Assembly (NCBI GenBank): GCA_001305055.1
Contig: BBZX01000001.1
Coordinates: 434,001-498,000 of the forward strand
From: Clostridia bacterium UC5.1-1C12
Lineage (GTDB): Bacteria > Bacillota_I > Bacilli_A > Erysipelotrichales > Erysipelotrichaceae
Direction of reading: 5' to 3'
DNA length: 64,000 nt
The notes under the pieces are model-generated. The model was given only the letters and a program-made list of their open reading frames with translations, had not been told where the DNA came from and ran no database searches. Both the position numbers and the translations under genes were made by a program. Below, in pieces: positions 15,879 through 25,637 of the stretch (positions are counted from its first letter, which is position 1; each line of letters starts with the position of its first letter).

Positions 15879-17886
15879 TCACGAATACTGATGAAAAAAA
15901 GCGGAATTCCTTCCGCTAAGACTGATTCTCGATAATATCATCAAACATTGATCATAGGCGGCTGAAGTATCGCGAAGGATCAAATCAAAATAATCATCAT
16001 TTTCAATCAGCCGATCCAGTATTGAATTAATTAATTTGATTTTAGATAAATCGTAACCGTAATCTATGGATACTACGATTGCATATTTGGCAAATTTGCT
16101 GACCCGGTAAAATTCAATGAATTCTTTCTGGGTATGAGATATATCACAAAATATAATCAAACCCTGCCGCTTAATGTAGGAAATGAGTGAATTTTTCCAA
16201 AGAATGGCATTTTCAAGTTCAGTCAATTTACTTTCTGCCGCATGACGAAAGCATATACATTTAACCAACGCATTAAAATTATCACTTACTACATCTTCGG
16301 TTGCCTTAGTGATTCGCTTCATAAAATCCAATATATGACGATCATAGCCAGATTTAAAAACTTTCCCATAAAGGTCATCCTTTGCTAAGCTGGTCATTGA
16401 GGTGTAAGCAACAAATTTTATTGGATATCGCTTGTAGTAATCATTTTTATCACAGATCACACAATCAAAATCATCGAAATTCAAGCTCCGCATCTCATAA
16501 AGATTTAATACAGCAAGACTGTGAATATAACGGCTGAATTTCTTGTTTAAATCATTCGCTATATAGCCTGCAACAATTCTGCCTGCTGTGGAAACAACAG
16601 CGATATTTTGACGATGATACTCATAATTCACCTGTTTTAGAATATATTCAAAAACGGAAGGAATTATTGAGAGATTCATCACGTTGACAGGGCAATTCAT
16701 CACACTGCTTAGATGATAAATAAATACACGGGTTAACTCTAAGGCCAAAGGCGTGAAATTATAATTCTCATATTTTGAATAGATTACCAATTGGATTTCT
16801 TTATTTGAATCCATTCGATGCCTGAGTGTCAGAAGCAATACAATAGATAAAAAATCACGTTCAAAAGATGCAAATAACTCGGAAGCAAATAATTCCTGCC
16901 AAACCGTATTTTTCAAACAATCTAATGTACTTTGTAAATTCTGTGATGCTTTTAATAGATAGACCGGCGGGATGGTTTCAACATCACGATGTCGGCTTAA
17001 ATCGATATCGCGATGTGTCAGCAGCATGCGGGTAAAAGCGATAACTTCATTTTCGTCATGCCATTTACCTGCCGCAATCAGCGGATCACTGAATATCTTT
17101 TGTACTAATGAATATTCGTATAATTTTCTGCTTCGTCAATTTCTTCAGCAGAAAAGGCAGACAGCCGGCAATTAGCCGCATTGCGTCTTTTGGCCAGACA
17201 TATATATGCTGAAGTTTTTTTGTTGATAAATCGTTAATGACAATTTGTTCAGGACGAAGAATATTTAAGAATGCATGCCGGATGTTTTCATATTCTTGAT
17301 CATCTTCATAGAATAAGGAATCAAATTCTTTGACAAGCAATGCATCATCAAGACCATAATAGTTATCACAAAAAGCTTCAAGCATTGCCTTACGGCGCTG
17401 AAGCTCACTGCCCCTGACCTGAATTGCATCATTAACGACTTTCAGTTTTAAATCATAGGATTGTAGAAATTCACGAATCCATTCAAAATCACGTCTAAGT
17501 GCAGACTGAGTCAAATGGACTTCATTCAAGAGATCCGCATATTCTAAAGAAGGAACTGCGAGTATTTTCTTCAAAATAAATATTCTCAGCTTTATGCGGC
17601 CAACATCTTTATCAAAGAAAAACTCATAGCTGCGCTCAATCATTAATTTCAGCTGATTGCCTCTGCCTTGATCCTCAATAATTAATTGATATCCGCGGCC
17701 TGGAACTGATTCAATAAAACCAATTTGTTCTTGGCGCAAATAAGCATTTAATGATTTGATATCCTCCTTTATGGTACGTGAACTGCATTTTAAATTCTCT
17801 GCCAATTCTTCAGAAGTCAGAAATGTTTGTTTAGATACAAAAAATTCATATAGAATTGCAATATACCGTCCAGAATACAGATCCAT
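15879..17886 (-). CDS. PRD-domain transcriptional regulator (LicR/MtlR-like), frameshifted
   Basis: About 660 residues in two raw frames that meet near 17095; dropping one A from the AAAA run joins IFISTK to FSDPLIAAGKWHDE. Two winged-helix segments come first (TSEELAENLKCSSRTIKEDI, residues 22-41; YADLLNEVHLTQSALRRDFE). Two PRD-like segments follow (around LLTHRDIDLSRHRD), then an EIIB-like and a weaker EIIA-like region. AGGAGGAAA precedes the ATG. A second break near 15945 probably hides the real C-terminus DDIIENQS, with stop at 15916-15918. PTS-dependent phosphorylation of the PRDs would control the adjacent PTS genes. Confidence 0.7.
15891..15917 (-). terminator. Terminator after the PRD regulator
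   Basis: On the minus strand GCGGAA-GGAA-TTCCGC is followed by TTTTTTT, a strong intrinsic terminator. It falls inside the raw reading frame of the regulator, which supports a true stop at 15916-15918. It separates the regulator from the PTS genes. Confidence 0.75.
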
Positions 17887-17901
17887 AAGATTTCCTCCTG
17901 A

Positions 17902-18597
17902 TTACTCCCCCTTATTCCTCATAACCGCATCCATTTCAGCCTGTGTGATCATGCCTTCCTTTACCATCGCACTCAGCACAGCTTTCTGCTTATAGATCGT
18001 TTTCATCGATAAATTACTTAACTGCAAATAAGCCGGTGACTGCGGTATACCGGCAAGTATGGACGCCTGATCTAAATCAAGGTCCGCCGGTGATACACCA
18101 TAATAATTATATGCCGCGTCATGTATGCCAAAATTATTGTCCCCATAGTTAATAATATTAATATAAAGCTCTAAAATCGTATCCTTATCATAACGGCTTT
18201 CTAAATCATGCACAACAAATAATTCAGAAAACTTTCTGATCAAAGAGGGTTCATAGCCAAAATACATATTCTTAGCCAGCTGCTGCGTAATCGTAGAACC
18301 GCCGCTGTTTATTTGCTGAGTAAAAATAAGATCCTTGGCAATTCGCAGCCATGCGATAAAATCAACACCGTGATGTTCATAAAAACGCCTGTCCTCAATA
18401 GCAACTGTCGCATCTTTCAAATAATCAGAAACCTGATTTAATAATATATAATTTTCATCCGCTTGAATTTGTGCAACCTTATCCTCGATACTGATTGAGT
18501 GTATCGCTGTTTTATACTGAAAATAACCTAAAGTAGTAAATATCAGCATCACCGCCAAGATCAAACAAAGGATAAACCGTATTACCTTCTTAATCAT
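17902..18597 (-). CDS. Monofunctional peptidoglycan glycosyltransferase (GT51)
   Basis: About 231 residues that polymerise lipid II glycan chains without a transpeptidase domain. Start taken at MIKKVIRF (ATG ending 18597), because the longer frame runs through the yneF terminator. One N-terminal membrane anchor (FILCLILAVMLIFTTLGYF) is followed by the GT51 motifs EDRRFYEHHGVD (catalytic Glu), GGSTITQQLAKN, a YINIINYG block and LAGIPQSPAYL. The Shine-Dalgarno sequence is weak. It ends 16 bases before the PRD regulator gene. Confidence 0.85.
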   Translation of the reverse strand: MIKKVIRFILCLILAVMLIFTTLGYFQYKTAIHSISIEDKVAQIQADENYILLNQVSDYLKDATVAIEDRRFYEHHGVDFIAWLRIAKDLIFTQQINSGGSTITQQLAKNMYFGYEPSLIRKFSELFVVHDLESRYDKDTILELYINIINYGDNNFGIHDAAYNYYGVSPADLDLDQASILAGIPQSPAYLQLSNLSMKTIYKQKAVLSAMVKEGMITQAEMDAVMRNKGE

Positions 18598-18602
18598 AAT
18601 TT

Positions 18603-18627
18603 CAAAAAACACAGCTAAGGCTGTGTT
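18603..18627 (-). terminator. Terminator after yneF
   Basis: On the minus strand AACACAGC-CTTA-GCTGTGTT is followed by TTTTTT. It overlaps the yneF stop and lies 6 bases before the glycosyltransferase start, so that gene depends on readthrough or on a promoter I cannot see. Confidence 0.65.
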
Positions 18628-18835
18628 ATTTGTTCGCATTCATCGATTTCATGATTTGTTTGATCTGTGCCTCAGATGGTTTACGTCCCATTTGTAAAAA
18701 CATTGCACGAATCATTTTCTCATTGATTGGCGGATTTTCTCTTAATTCTTTTTCAAACTTTTTCTTGGTGAAATAGAACCCTAACGCTCCACCAATAATA
18801 AGACCCAAAAGCGTATATAATATAGACTCCAACAT
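18626..18835 (-). CDS. yneF: YneF / UPF0154 family membrane protein
   Basis: A 69-residue protein with one N-terminal membrane helix (ILYTLLGLIIGGALGFYFTK) and the conserved cytoplasmic pattern NPPINEKMIRAMFLQMGRKP of UPF0154. The start is the ATG ending at 18835, 10 bases after AGGAGG; the ATG codons further upstream overlap that Shine-Dalgarno sequence. A promoter lies just upstream at 18865-18893. Function in Bacillota is not established. Confidence 0.85.
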   Translation of the reverse strand: MLESILYTLLGLIIGGALGFYFTKKKFEKELRENPPINEKMIRAMFLQMGRKPSEAQIKQIMKSMNANK

Positions 18836-18864
18836 AGGTATACTGCCTCCTAACATCATAACCT

Positions 18865-18893
18865 ATTTTACACGATTTTCACCGCTTTGACAA
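18865..18893 (-). promoter_or_regulatory. Promoter for yneF
   Basis: On the minus strand TTGTCA (18888-18893) and TAAAAT (18865-18870) are separated by 17 bases. It overlaps the 3' end of the preceding gene. Confidence 0.55.
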
Positions 18894-19259
18894 TACCCCC
18901 AGCCAGTGAACACCTTGATTTTCATCAATGACACACCAACATCTTTCATATCGAAGCAGATATTCAAGAAATGGATTATCATCAAAGGTATTGGTGATCA
19001 GCAGATCTTCATATACCGTTAAAGAATAATTTTTTCTGAGGTATTCATTGCGTAAATAGAGTGTATCTGCTTCTGTACAGATACACTGATCCTCAAAGAA
19101 TGAACTGCAGCCAGCTAAAATTGTTTCAAAATCATGAAAGCGAAAGAACGCCTGCTTCTGATTTCGGTCAGCATTGGCCAGCGTATGCAGCAGCACCTTA
19201 TCGTTTCCCATAAATATTTTTGCGGAATCATTAATACACGCAATTAATTGAATACTCAT
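18879..19259 (-). CDS. Hypothetical protein beside the hydrogenase cluster
   Basis: A 126-residue protein started at MSIQLIAC (ATG ending 19259) after GGTGATC. It has no membrane segment and contains several scattered Cys residues (CSSFFEDQCICTEAD). I do not recognise the family. It is codirectional with the PP2C phosphatase gene upstream and separated from it by about 60 bases, so it may belong to the hydrogenase operon. A frameshift cannot be excluded. Confidence 0.5.
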   Translation of the reverse strand: MSIQLIACINDSAKIFMGNDKVLLHTLANADRNQKQAFFRFHDFETILAGCSSFFEDQCICTEADTLYLRNEYLRKNYSLTVYEDLLITNTFDDNPFLEYLLRYERCWCVIDENQGVHWLGVLSKR

Positions 19260-19317
19260 TCTGATCACCCACTCATTAGTTTAGTTGAAACCAAGAGCAG
19301 ATTTTGTCGAAAAACGA

Positions 19318-20498
19318 CTAGAACTTTTCAATTATGACAATTTTACCTAATTTTTTTAATTCTTCACCCATTTTTTCAATGACCTTGATCTTCTGGCTTA
19401 GTGAAATCGGCGAATAATTGATTGAAGCATGGGCAATATTATCGGCTGTTCCTAAAAGGAAATGAACTGCTGTGCAGTCACATAAAAGTGTATGTGCCAA
19501 CAAGAAAGCACCATCGTTACGGTCTGCTTCAATAAATTGTTCATAGTAATCTCTCGATTTTGAACATTCCTCAAGATACTGCAGCGCCTTGCCAATCGTC
19601 AGTGCTCCTTCAGTAACCAGATCAATTCCCTTGATTCTGGCAATCGGCGGTACATCACCGGTAAAGCTAAGCAGATCATCCATTTTAATTTCTTCATGGA
19701 GATAACGTGAAATAATCTGTGAAGTCGTGCCGCCGCAGACAATTTTCTTGCCGGTAGCGCTCATTAGTTTACGAGCTACAACCTCATCATCCTCTTTGTT
19801 TACCGGCGGACCAACCATTATCATCGTTTCCTTAGGTTCGAGAATATGCGCAACCGCTACGGTGGAGTCATCCCCCGGCAGTCCCTGATACAAATCGTTG
19901 ACCGCATGCAGAAGATTCCAAGTCGTTGTTCTGGCATTATCGTTATAATGCTGCATCGTTAAAAGATGCTGCGTGATTTCTTTCTTATCCCAGCCAAAAT
20001 TCAAGATAGAACCAACCCCGGCATGAACGATGCCGTCGGAAAATAAAATCAATCGATCACCAGGTTCAACCATAAAGTGCGCTTCACGAACCTTTTTTTC
20101 CGAATGTACATGGATTTCTCTTTCAAAAGTACCGGCCCGGCTGCCCTGCAGAAAAATCACATCGGGCTATCATACTCTGCCAAATAAACACGGCCGTCAT
20201 AGAAAATCTGGACGATGATAAAGGTAGAATAGGCAACCCCGCGTTCATGGCACACCGGCAGCGTAGCCGTGATTGTCTGAATGGCTTCTTCAATGGTTGT
20301 TCCCTCTGCCACCATCGTCGATAAGATTTCAGAAGTAAGCGTCGCTAATATGTTCGCTTTAACACCACTGCCAAGACCATCGGCAAGCACTAAAATGCAA
20401 GAATCCGCATTGCGGACAATTTTTACCCGGTCACCGCATAATTCCTCATACTTCTTATTTAAAGAAGCGGTATATGTCTCAACATGGATATTCATCAC
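19318..20498 (-). CDS. SpoIIE/PP2C-type serine phosphatase of the hydrogenase cluster, frameshifted
   Basis: Two raw frames meet at 20158; one missing G joins EYDSP to VIFLQGSRAG. The combined protein of about 393 residues has PP2C metal-binding blocks (LVLADGLGSGVKAN near residue 35, RLILFSDGIVHAG, GDDSTVAVAHI) and a C-terminal domain of about 150 residues that I do not recognise. It starts 3 bases before the hydrogenase-PAS gene stop, indicating translational coupling. Group C sensory hydrogenases are known to sit next to such phosphatases, so it is probably the output of hydrogen sensing (inference). No sporulation genes are nearby. Confidence 0.75.
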
Positions 20499-22164
20499 TC
20501 AGACTCTCCCTCAATCGTCTTATTAAGGTTCGTCAATACGACCTTCGTCTCAGCGGTAGTCTCACCAAGCAGTGAAGCGATTTCCTGTACAACACGCATC
20601 TGTTTGTCAATAACCTTTTGCGTGGAGGCAATCGTATCACGCCGCAGCTGTTTCAATTTTTCTTCCTGCTGCATTTTTTCAGTCAGATCCATCAAAATGA
20701 TAAAGCTGGCATTTTCTTCCTTAACCGGAATAACAGCATGCTCTATCACCTTACCGGCATCGGGATATTCTTCAATAAAATATTTGACACCATCTAAATG
20801 ATCCAGCACATCACTGATCTGAGCGGATGGCAGAATCGATTGAATATCAAATCCCTTAACGCTGAAATTCTGCAGCTTTAAAAGTTTAATCGCCGAAGGA
20901 TTAATTTCTTTTACTTTACGGAAAGCATCAAGCACAATAATTCCGTTTGGCGTATGTTCAATAATCAGATTGGAAATTGATTCTGCATTCTCTAAAGCAT
21001 ATGGCAGACAATGCTTCGGATCACTCTTGCCAAGCAGTACCGCCATTGCCTTTTCACGGCATGTATCATATCCGCAGGCTCCGCAGTTAAGCTGTCTTGA
21101 ATAATCTGCCTTGCCCATCGACTGCAGAACTTCATCAATTGCCGCCTCGCTGAATTCAGGCTGATCAACATGATCATCCTGCCATTTAGCATTTACCGGC
21201 AGCGAGCAGTCTTGATAATCGATTTTTTCAGCTTCCTCAGCCTTTAAAATACGCGTTTGAGCCAGCCATTCATTTTCCTTGTAAGCATATAAATACGGAC
21301 CGCCCAAACAACCGCCCAAGCAGGCGTTCATCTCAAAAAAGAATCCCTTAAGATGACCGTTTTCAATCGACTGAAGCGCTGTCTGACAGCGTTCAATGCC
21401 TTCTACCGCCAATCGCTTATAGCCGCTGAAATCATCAATGGTCTTAATAATACCGCCGCTGATTGGATACAGCCGGGCAATATTTTCCTGCGGCTCACCG
21501 GCTTCTTCATCATAAAGCTCAGTATCAAGCAGCCATTCATCCATTTCCGGCATACTGATTACTGCATCAACACTGCCTGTAAAACGTTCATCCAATGCTT
21601 CATTCTGTTTGGCTACACATGGACTCAGAAAACCACTTTCGCATTCGGATATTTTTCTTTAAGCATTCTGCCGTGAATAATCATCGGTGATGCGATTGGA
21701 CTGAGCTGACTGATCAATGACGGATATTTCGTTTCAATCAGCCTAACGATAACCGGACAGCATGTCTCAATAATATTCGTCATCGACTGCTCACGCATCA
21801 AACCGACATATTGTGAAGAAACCACCGCAGCTCCCTGTGCGGTTTCCTCAACCGCACAAAAACCCACCTCAAGCAGCGCCTGCTTCAGCTTACTGAAATT
21901 AGGCCATACGATTGGATAAGACGGCGCTACCGAGATTACAACTTCTTCCTTAGCTTTAAGCCATGCTCTCACACGCTCAAGATCACTGCGCACCTCTTTT
22001 GCACTTTGCGGACAGAACAAGTAACAGCGGCCGCATGATAAACATTCTTCTTCAATGATTTCCGGACTGCCGCTTTCAAAAGTAATTGCCTTAGTCGGAC
22101 AGTTACGGACGCATTTAAGACAGCTTTTACAATTATTTTCCTTTAATGCGATGATTTTGCTCAT
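20495..22164 (-). CDS. Sensory-type [FeFe] hydrogenase with PAS domain (group C, HydS-like), frameshifted
   Basis: One base missing from the T-run at 21632-21636 joins NAKVVF to LSPCVAKQNEALDE. The joined 556 residues contain two N-terminal 4Fe-4S motifs (CKSCLKCVRNCP; CLSCGRCYLFCP), H-cluster ligand motifs (ETCCPVIV; SPCVAKQNE; NACLGGCLGGPY), a further cluster-binding domain (LNCGACGYDTCREKA) and a PAS domain (EHTPNGIIVLDAFRKVKEIN) followed by a coiled coil. This is the layout of group C enzymes, thought to sense H2 rather than evolve it. It overlaps the phosphatase gene and the 2Fe-2S gene by 4 bases each. Confidence 0.8.
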
Positions 22165-22406
22165 AACAATTCCTTTAATTCAGGTTCAAGCAGATCTACC
22201 ACATTATAAAGCGTAGCACCCTCAAGAATCTTGCCATTAACTTTGATTCCCAGACCTTTTGTACACTGCCCCATACAGAAAGCGCCCTTAAGCTGTACCT
22301 TTTCCTCTAATTGATGCTCAGCGATATAATTCTTCAACAGCTCTACGACTTCATTACTTCCCTTCACGAAACAACTGCTTCCAATACAAATTTCAATTGT
22401 TACCAT
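22161..22406 (-). CDS. 2Fe-2S thioredoxin-like ferredoxin
   Basis: An 81-residue protein started at MVTIEICIG (ATG ending 22406) after AGAGGAAAC. The four cluster ligands are present as CIGSSC near the N-terminus and AFCMGQC near residue 50, the pattern of NuoE/HndA-type thioredoxin-fold ferredoxins. It lies between the two hydrogenase genes and overlaps the group C gene, so it probably carries electrons for one or both. A longer upstream frame lacks a start signal. Confidence 0.8.
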   Translation of the reverse strand: MVTIEICIGSSCFVKGSNEVVELLKNYIAEHQLEEKVQLKGAFCMGQCTKGLGIKVNGKILEGATLYNVVDLLEPELKELL

Positions 22407-22428
22407 AACTGTTTCCTCTTTTCTTAGA

Positions 22429-23885
22429 TTATTTATGAAGATTAATTTTAGAGAAATCAAATGTTTCCAGTGTTGCTTTAATCGGCTTGTCTTTGATTGC
22501 AGCATTTTCTTTCGTCATGCGCTGTTTTACTTTCATTGGATTTTCAATCGCAGCCGGTCCGCAGACACAGCCGCCAGGACAGCACATACCCTCAAGGATA
22601 TCAGCGTTAAAACGTCCTACTTTCATCATCAGCAGATTCTTTTTGCATTCCGCAGCACCATCGGCATAAAGGGAGGTAATCGCAGTCTCATCGGCACATT
22701 CCTTGGCTGCTTCCACAACCGCCTTACTGACACCGCCGCCAATTGCAAAGCCGCGGCCATGAGCGCTTGGTTCATCCCCTTCACACGGTTCGACACCTTC
22801 AACATCAATATGCTGAGCCGTCAGCATTGCTGCCAGCTCTTCAAAAGTAAGTACATAATCAACCACCGAGAAGTCTTCCATTGCTTCCTGTTTTTCGCGA
22901 CACATGGACCGATAAAGACTACTTTTGTTTCCTTGACTGACTTGATATAACGGGCTATCGCTTCCATCGGTGATACCATCTTACTGACATTCTTTTCATA
23001 GATTGTCGGGAAATGCAGACGAGCCATATTCACAAAAGCCGGACAGCATGAAGTTGTCATCTGTACGCCTTCTGCCTTGTGATGCAGCAGGTCCTGTTTT
23101 TCATACCAGGCAACCGCATCAGCACCGCTGGCAGCCTCATATACCTCATCAAAGCCAAGCAGCCGAATCGCCTGCTTGATCTGCGGCAATGTTGCGTTAT
23201 CCATCTGACCTTGAATCGCCGGGGCAATAATGGCCGTCATAGAAGCCTTGTCACGAAGCTGTTCAACAACCGGTACCATTTGGCTCATATCCTCAATGGC
23301 TCCGAACGGACAAACTGACTGACAGGCACCGCAGTTGATGCACTTACCTTCATCAATCTTGGCAATATTATACTCATCCATCGAGATCGCGTCTACCGGA
23401 CAGCTCTTACGGCACGGCCTTTGCGTCTCAACGATTGCATGGAATGGGCACGCATTAACACAAGCGCCGCATTCCTTACATTTATCATAATCGATATAAG
23501 CAGAATCAGATCCCATCCGCATCGCATCAAAACGACAAGAAGCCAGACAGCTTTTAGCCATACATTTACGGCAGTTATCTGTCACACATATTTTATGAAT
23601 CGTACAGCCGTCACATGCCGCTTCAAGCACTCTGACAATCTGCTTTGGATTATGCGGCTGATTACTTACAATCGGTGTTTTGCCAGCCGCCATTCTGGTT
23701 CTTTCACGAATGATTTCCCTTTCCTTATAGACACAGCATCGAAATGAAGCCTGACTGGTAGGAATCAGCAGCATGGCTAATTCATCCGGTGTCGATTCAC
23801 TTAGCTTTCCTTCGAAAGTACGGCGTGCAACTTCTCTTAATACATCAAATTTGAATTGTCTCGCTTCATGTGTAAATAAGCTCAT
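22429..23885 (-). CDS. [FeFe] hydrogenase, group B type, frameshifted
   Basis: One A missing from the A-run at about 22892-22896 (minus strand) joins GPCVAK to KQEAMEDFSVVDYV, giving about 486 residues. The N-terminal half has multiple 4Fe-4S motifs (CDGCTIHKIC; CKECGACVNACP; CINCGACQSVCP). The H-cluster motifs are TTSCCPAFV, FIGPCVAK and EGMCCPGGCVCGP, which fit group B, a clade whose physiological role is poorly known. It is the first gene of the cluster, downstream of a TATAAT box at 23975-23980. Confidence 0.83.
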
Positions 23886-23974
23886 AATTTTCTCTCCCTT
23901 TTTTAATTGTCAAATTCTTCACATAGCGGATGAATTCAGACTATGCGAAAAACACAACTTGAGTTTCCATGTCA

Positions 23975-24000
23975 ATTATATCACATGTTTATCCGCATTA
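23975..24000 (-). promoter_or_regulatory. Promoter candidate for the hydrogenase cluster
   Basis: On the minus strand an extended -10 (TGATATAAT, hexamer 23975-23980) lies about 90 bases before the hydrogenase start, with a weak -35 upstream. The leader contains no obvious terminator or riboswitch. The rest of the 265-base gap shows nothing else I can name. Confidence 0.45.
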
Positions 24001-24117
24001 AAACGCTTCTATCTTAAGAAAATGATTTCCTGCATAAAAATTTTCAGAAATTATGCATCCGGATAAATAAGCTGGACGTCCGCATCATAAATCCCACTTA
24101 TTCTTATAATAAATAAT

Positions 24118-24146
24118 TCAAAAAAAGACTGCATTACGCAGTCTTA
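24118..24146 (-). terminator. Terminator after the SPFH gene
   Basis: GACTGC-GTAAT-GCAGTC on the minus strand followed by TTTTTT, immediately after the SPFH stop at 24152. Confidence 0.75.
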
Positions 24147-24151
24147 TGTTC

Positions 24152-25038
24152 TTATAACGTACCTGATTCTTTCACCGAAGCAATCAAGCTGGACAAATTC
24201 TGAATTTCACTTGGAATAATCAGCTTCGTAGCCTGTCCGTCAGCTACCTTCTGCAGTGCTTCTAAACTCTTAAGTTTCAATACTTCATCAGATATCGTTG
24301 CCGCACTCAATACATTTAATGAGTCAGCCAACGCCTTCTGAACTAATTCAATTGCCTCAGCCTCACCTTGCGCTTCACGAATCTTCTGTTCCTTAACTGC
24401 TTCCGCTCTCAGAATCGCTGATTCCTTTTCACCTTCAGCTATTAAGATTTCACTTGTCTTACGGCCTTCAGCCTGCAGGATTGCTTCACGGCGTTCACGT
24501 TCAGCCTTCATCTGTTTCTCCATCGCATCCTGAATTTCACGCGGCGGCAGGATATTCTTCAGCTCTACGCGGTTTACCTTAATTCCCCATTTATCAGTTG
24601 CTTCATCGAGAATCGCACGCATCTGAGTATTAATTAAATCACGGGAAGTCAAGGTGCCATCAAGATCCAAATCACCAATGATGTTACGCAAGTCGTCGCT
24701 GTCAAATTCTCAACAGCCATCATCGGATTGTTGACGCCATAAGCATAAAGCTTCGGATCAGTAACCTGAAAATAAACAACAGTATCGATCTGCATCGTAA
24801 CGTTATCCTTAGTGATAACTGGCTGCGGATCAAAATCAACCACATGCTCCTTCAATGAAATCGTAGTTGCTACACGTTCCATAAATGGCAGCAGGAAATG
24901 AACACCTGTACCCCATGTCGTTTGATAAGCCCCCAAGCGTTCTACAACAACTGCCTGACTTTGATTAACGATCCGCACATGGAATGCCAGGAAAGCAATA
25001 ATAAACAGCAAAAATAATCCTATAACGATCCAAAACAT
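24152..25038 (-). CDS. SPFH/Band-7 (stomatin/prohibitin-like) membrane protein, frameshifted
   Basis: About 295 residues after adding one T near 24683, which joins NLTATT to LRNIIGDLDLDG. An N-terminal membrane helix (VIGLFLLFIIAFLAF) is followed by the SPFH core (QAVVVERLGAYQTTWGTGVH; LPPREIQDAMEKQMKAERER) and a long Ala/Glu coiled coil. It ends in an LSSLIASVKESGTL segment. Such proteins form membrane rings that organise proteases or lipid domains. The NfeD partner is encoded directly upstream, the usual pairing. Confidence 0.83.
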
Positions 25039-25057
25039 AATTTTTTCTCCTTTTTTA

Positions 25058-25489
25058 TTAAGCCATCGTCACAAGGCACTTAACACCCTCGATGGATTGA
25101 ACGATAACTTTCTCACCAGTTTTAAAACAGTGTCCGTCAATACTCTTAGCAGCCCAGTCCATATTATTGACCAAAATTCTGCCTTCAAGCGTTAATGGAT
25201 CAAATTCCTTTGTTACTAATGCCAGCTGACCGATGTTGCTTTCTGTATTGGTCGCAACAAACTTGCCGCTCATAAATTTCTTAAGCAATGGTCTTAATGC
25301 AATCAGTGTCAATATAGAAACTATGATAAAGATAATTATCTGATGATCAAATGACACATCGAACAGTGAAACCAGTAATGAACAGGCGCTGCCAATCACA
25401 AACCATACAGCTACCAGCTGCTGGGTAATAGCTTCAATTAAGATGAATGCGATACACGCAATGATCCAGAATATTAAAGTTGGTTCCAT
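25058..25489 (-). CDS. NfeD family membrane protein
   Basis: A 143-residue protein with three or four membrane helices in residues 1-68 and a C-terminal OB-fold domain (NIGQLALVTKEFDPLTLEGR; TGEKVIVQSIEGVKCLV), the short NfeD1b-like form without protease domain. AAAGGAGG precedes the ATG, and a TATAAT box lies near 25513. It is cotranscribed with the SPFH gene 20 bases downstream. Confidence 0.85.
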   Translation of the reverse strand: MEPTLIFWIIACIAFILIEAITQQLVAVWFVIGSACSLLVSLFDVSFDHQIIIFIIVSILTLIALRPLLKKFMSGKFVATNTESNIGQLALVTKEFDPLTLEGRILVNNMDWAAKSIDGHCFKTGEKVIVQSIEGVKCLVTMA

Positions 25490-25582
25490 AATGTCCTCCT
25501 TTACATGTCTTATTATAACATTTTCACAATAAATGTATAGCTCTATGACTAATCTGTAAGACTATTCATTCATCATATATGA

Positions 25583-25611
25583 TTGCTGTATATCTTTAAA
25601 TCAGCTATAAT
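25583..25611 (+). promoter_or_regulatory. Promoter for the diacylglycerol kinase-like gene
   Basis: TTGCTG (25583-25588) and TATAAT (25606-25611) with a 17-base spacer, 26 bases before the start codon. Confidence 0.6.
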
Positions 25612-25637
25612 GAATTTAATGAAAAAGGGAGAAGTTT

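Noticed and set aside
19269..19318. GTCG-AAAAA-CGAC hairpin as the terminator of the PP2C phosphatase gene
   Set aside because: The stem is only four pairs and lacks a U-tract on the relevant strand.
21625..23885. Several truncated hydrogenase genes
   Set aside because: The pieces rejoin at single-base losses in A/T runs into two complete enzymes with intact H-cluster motifs.
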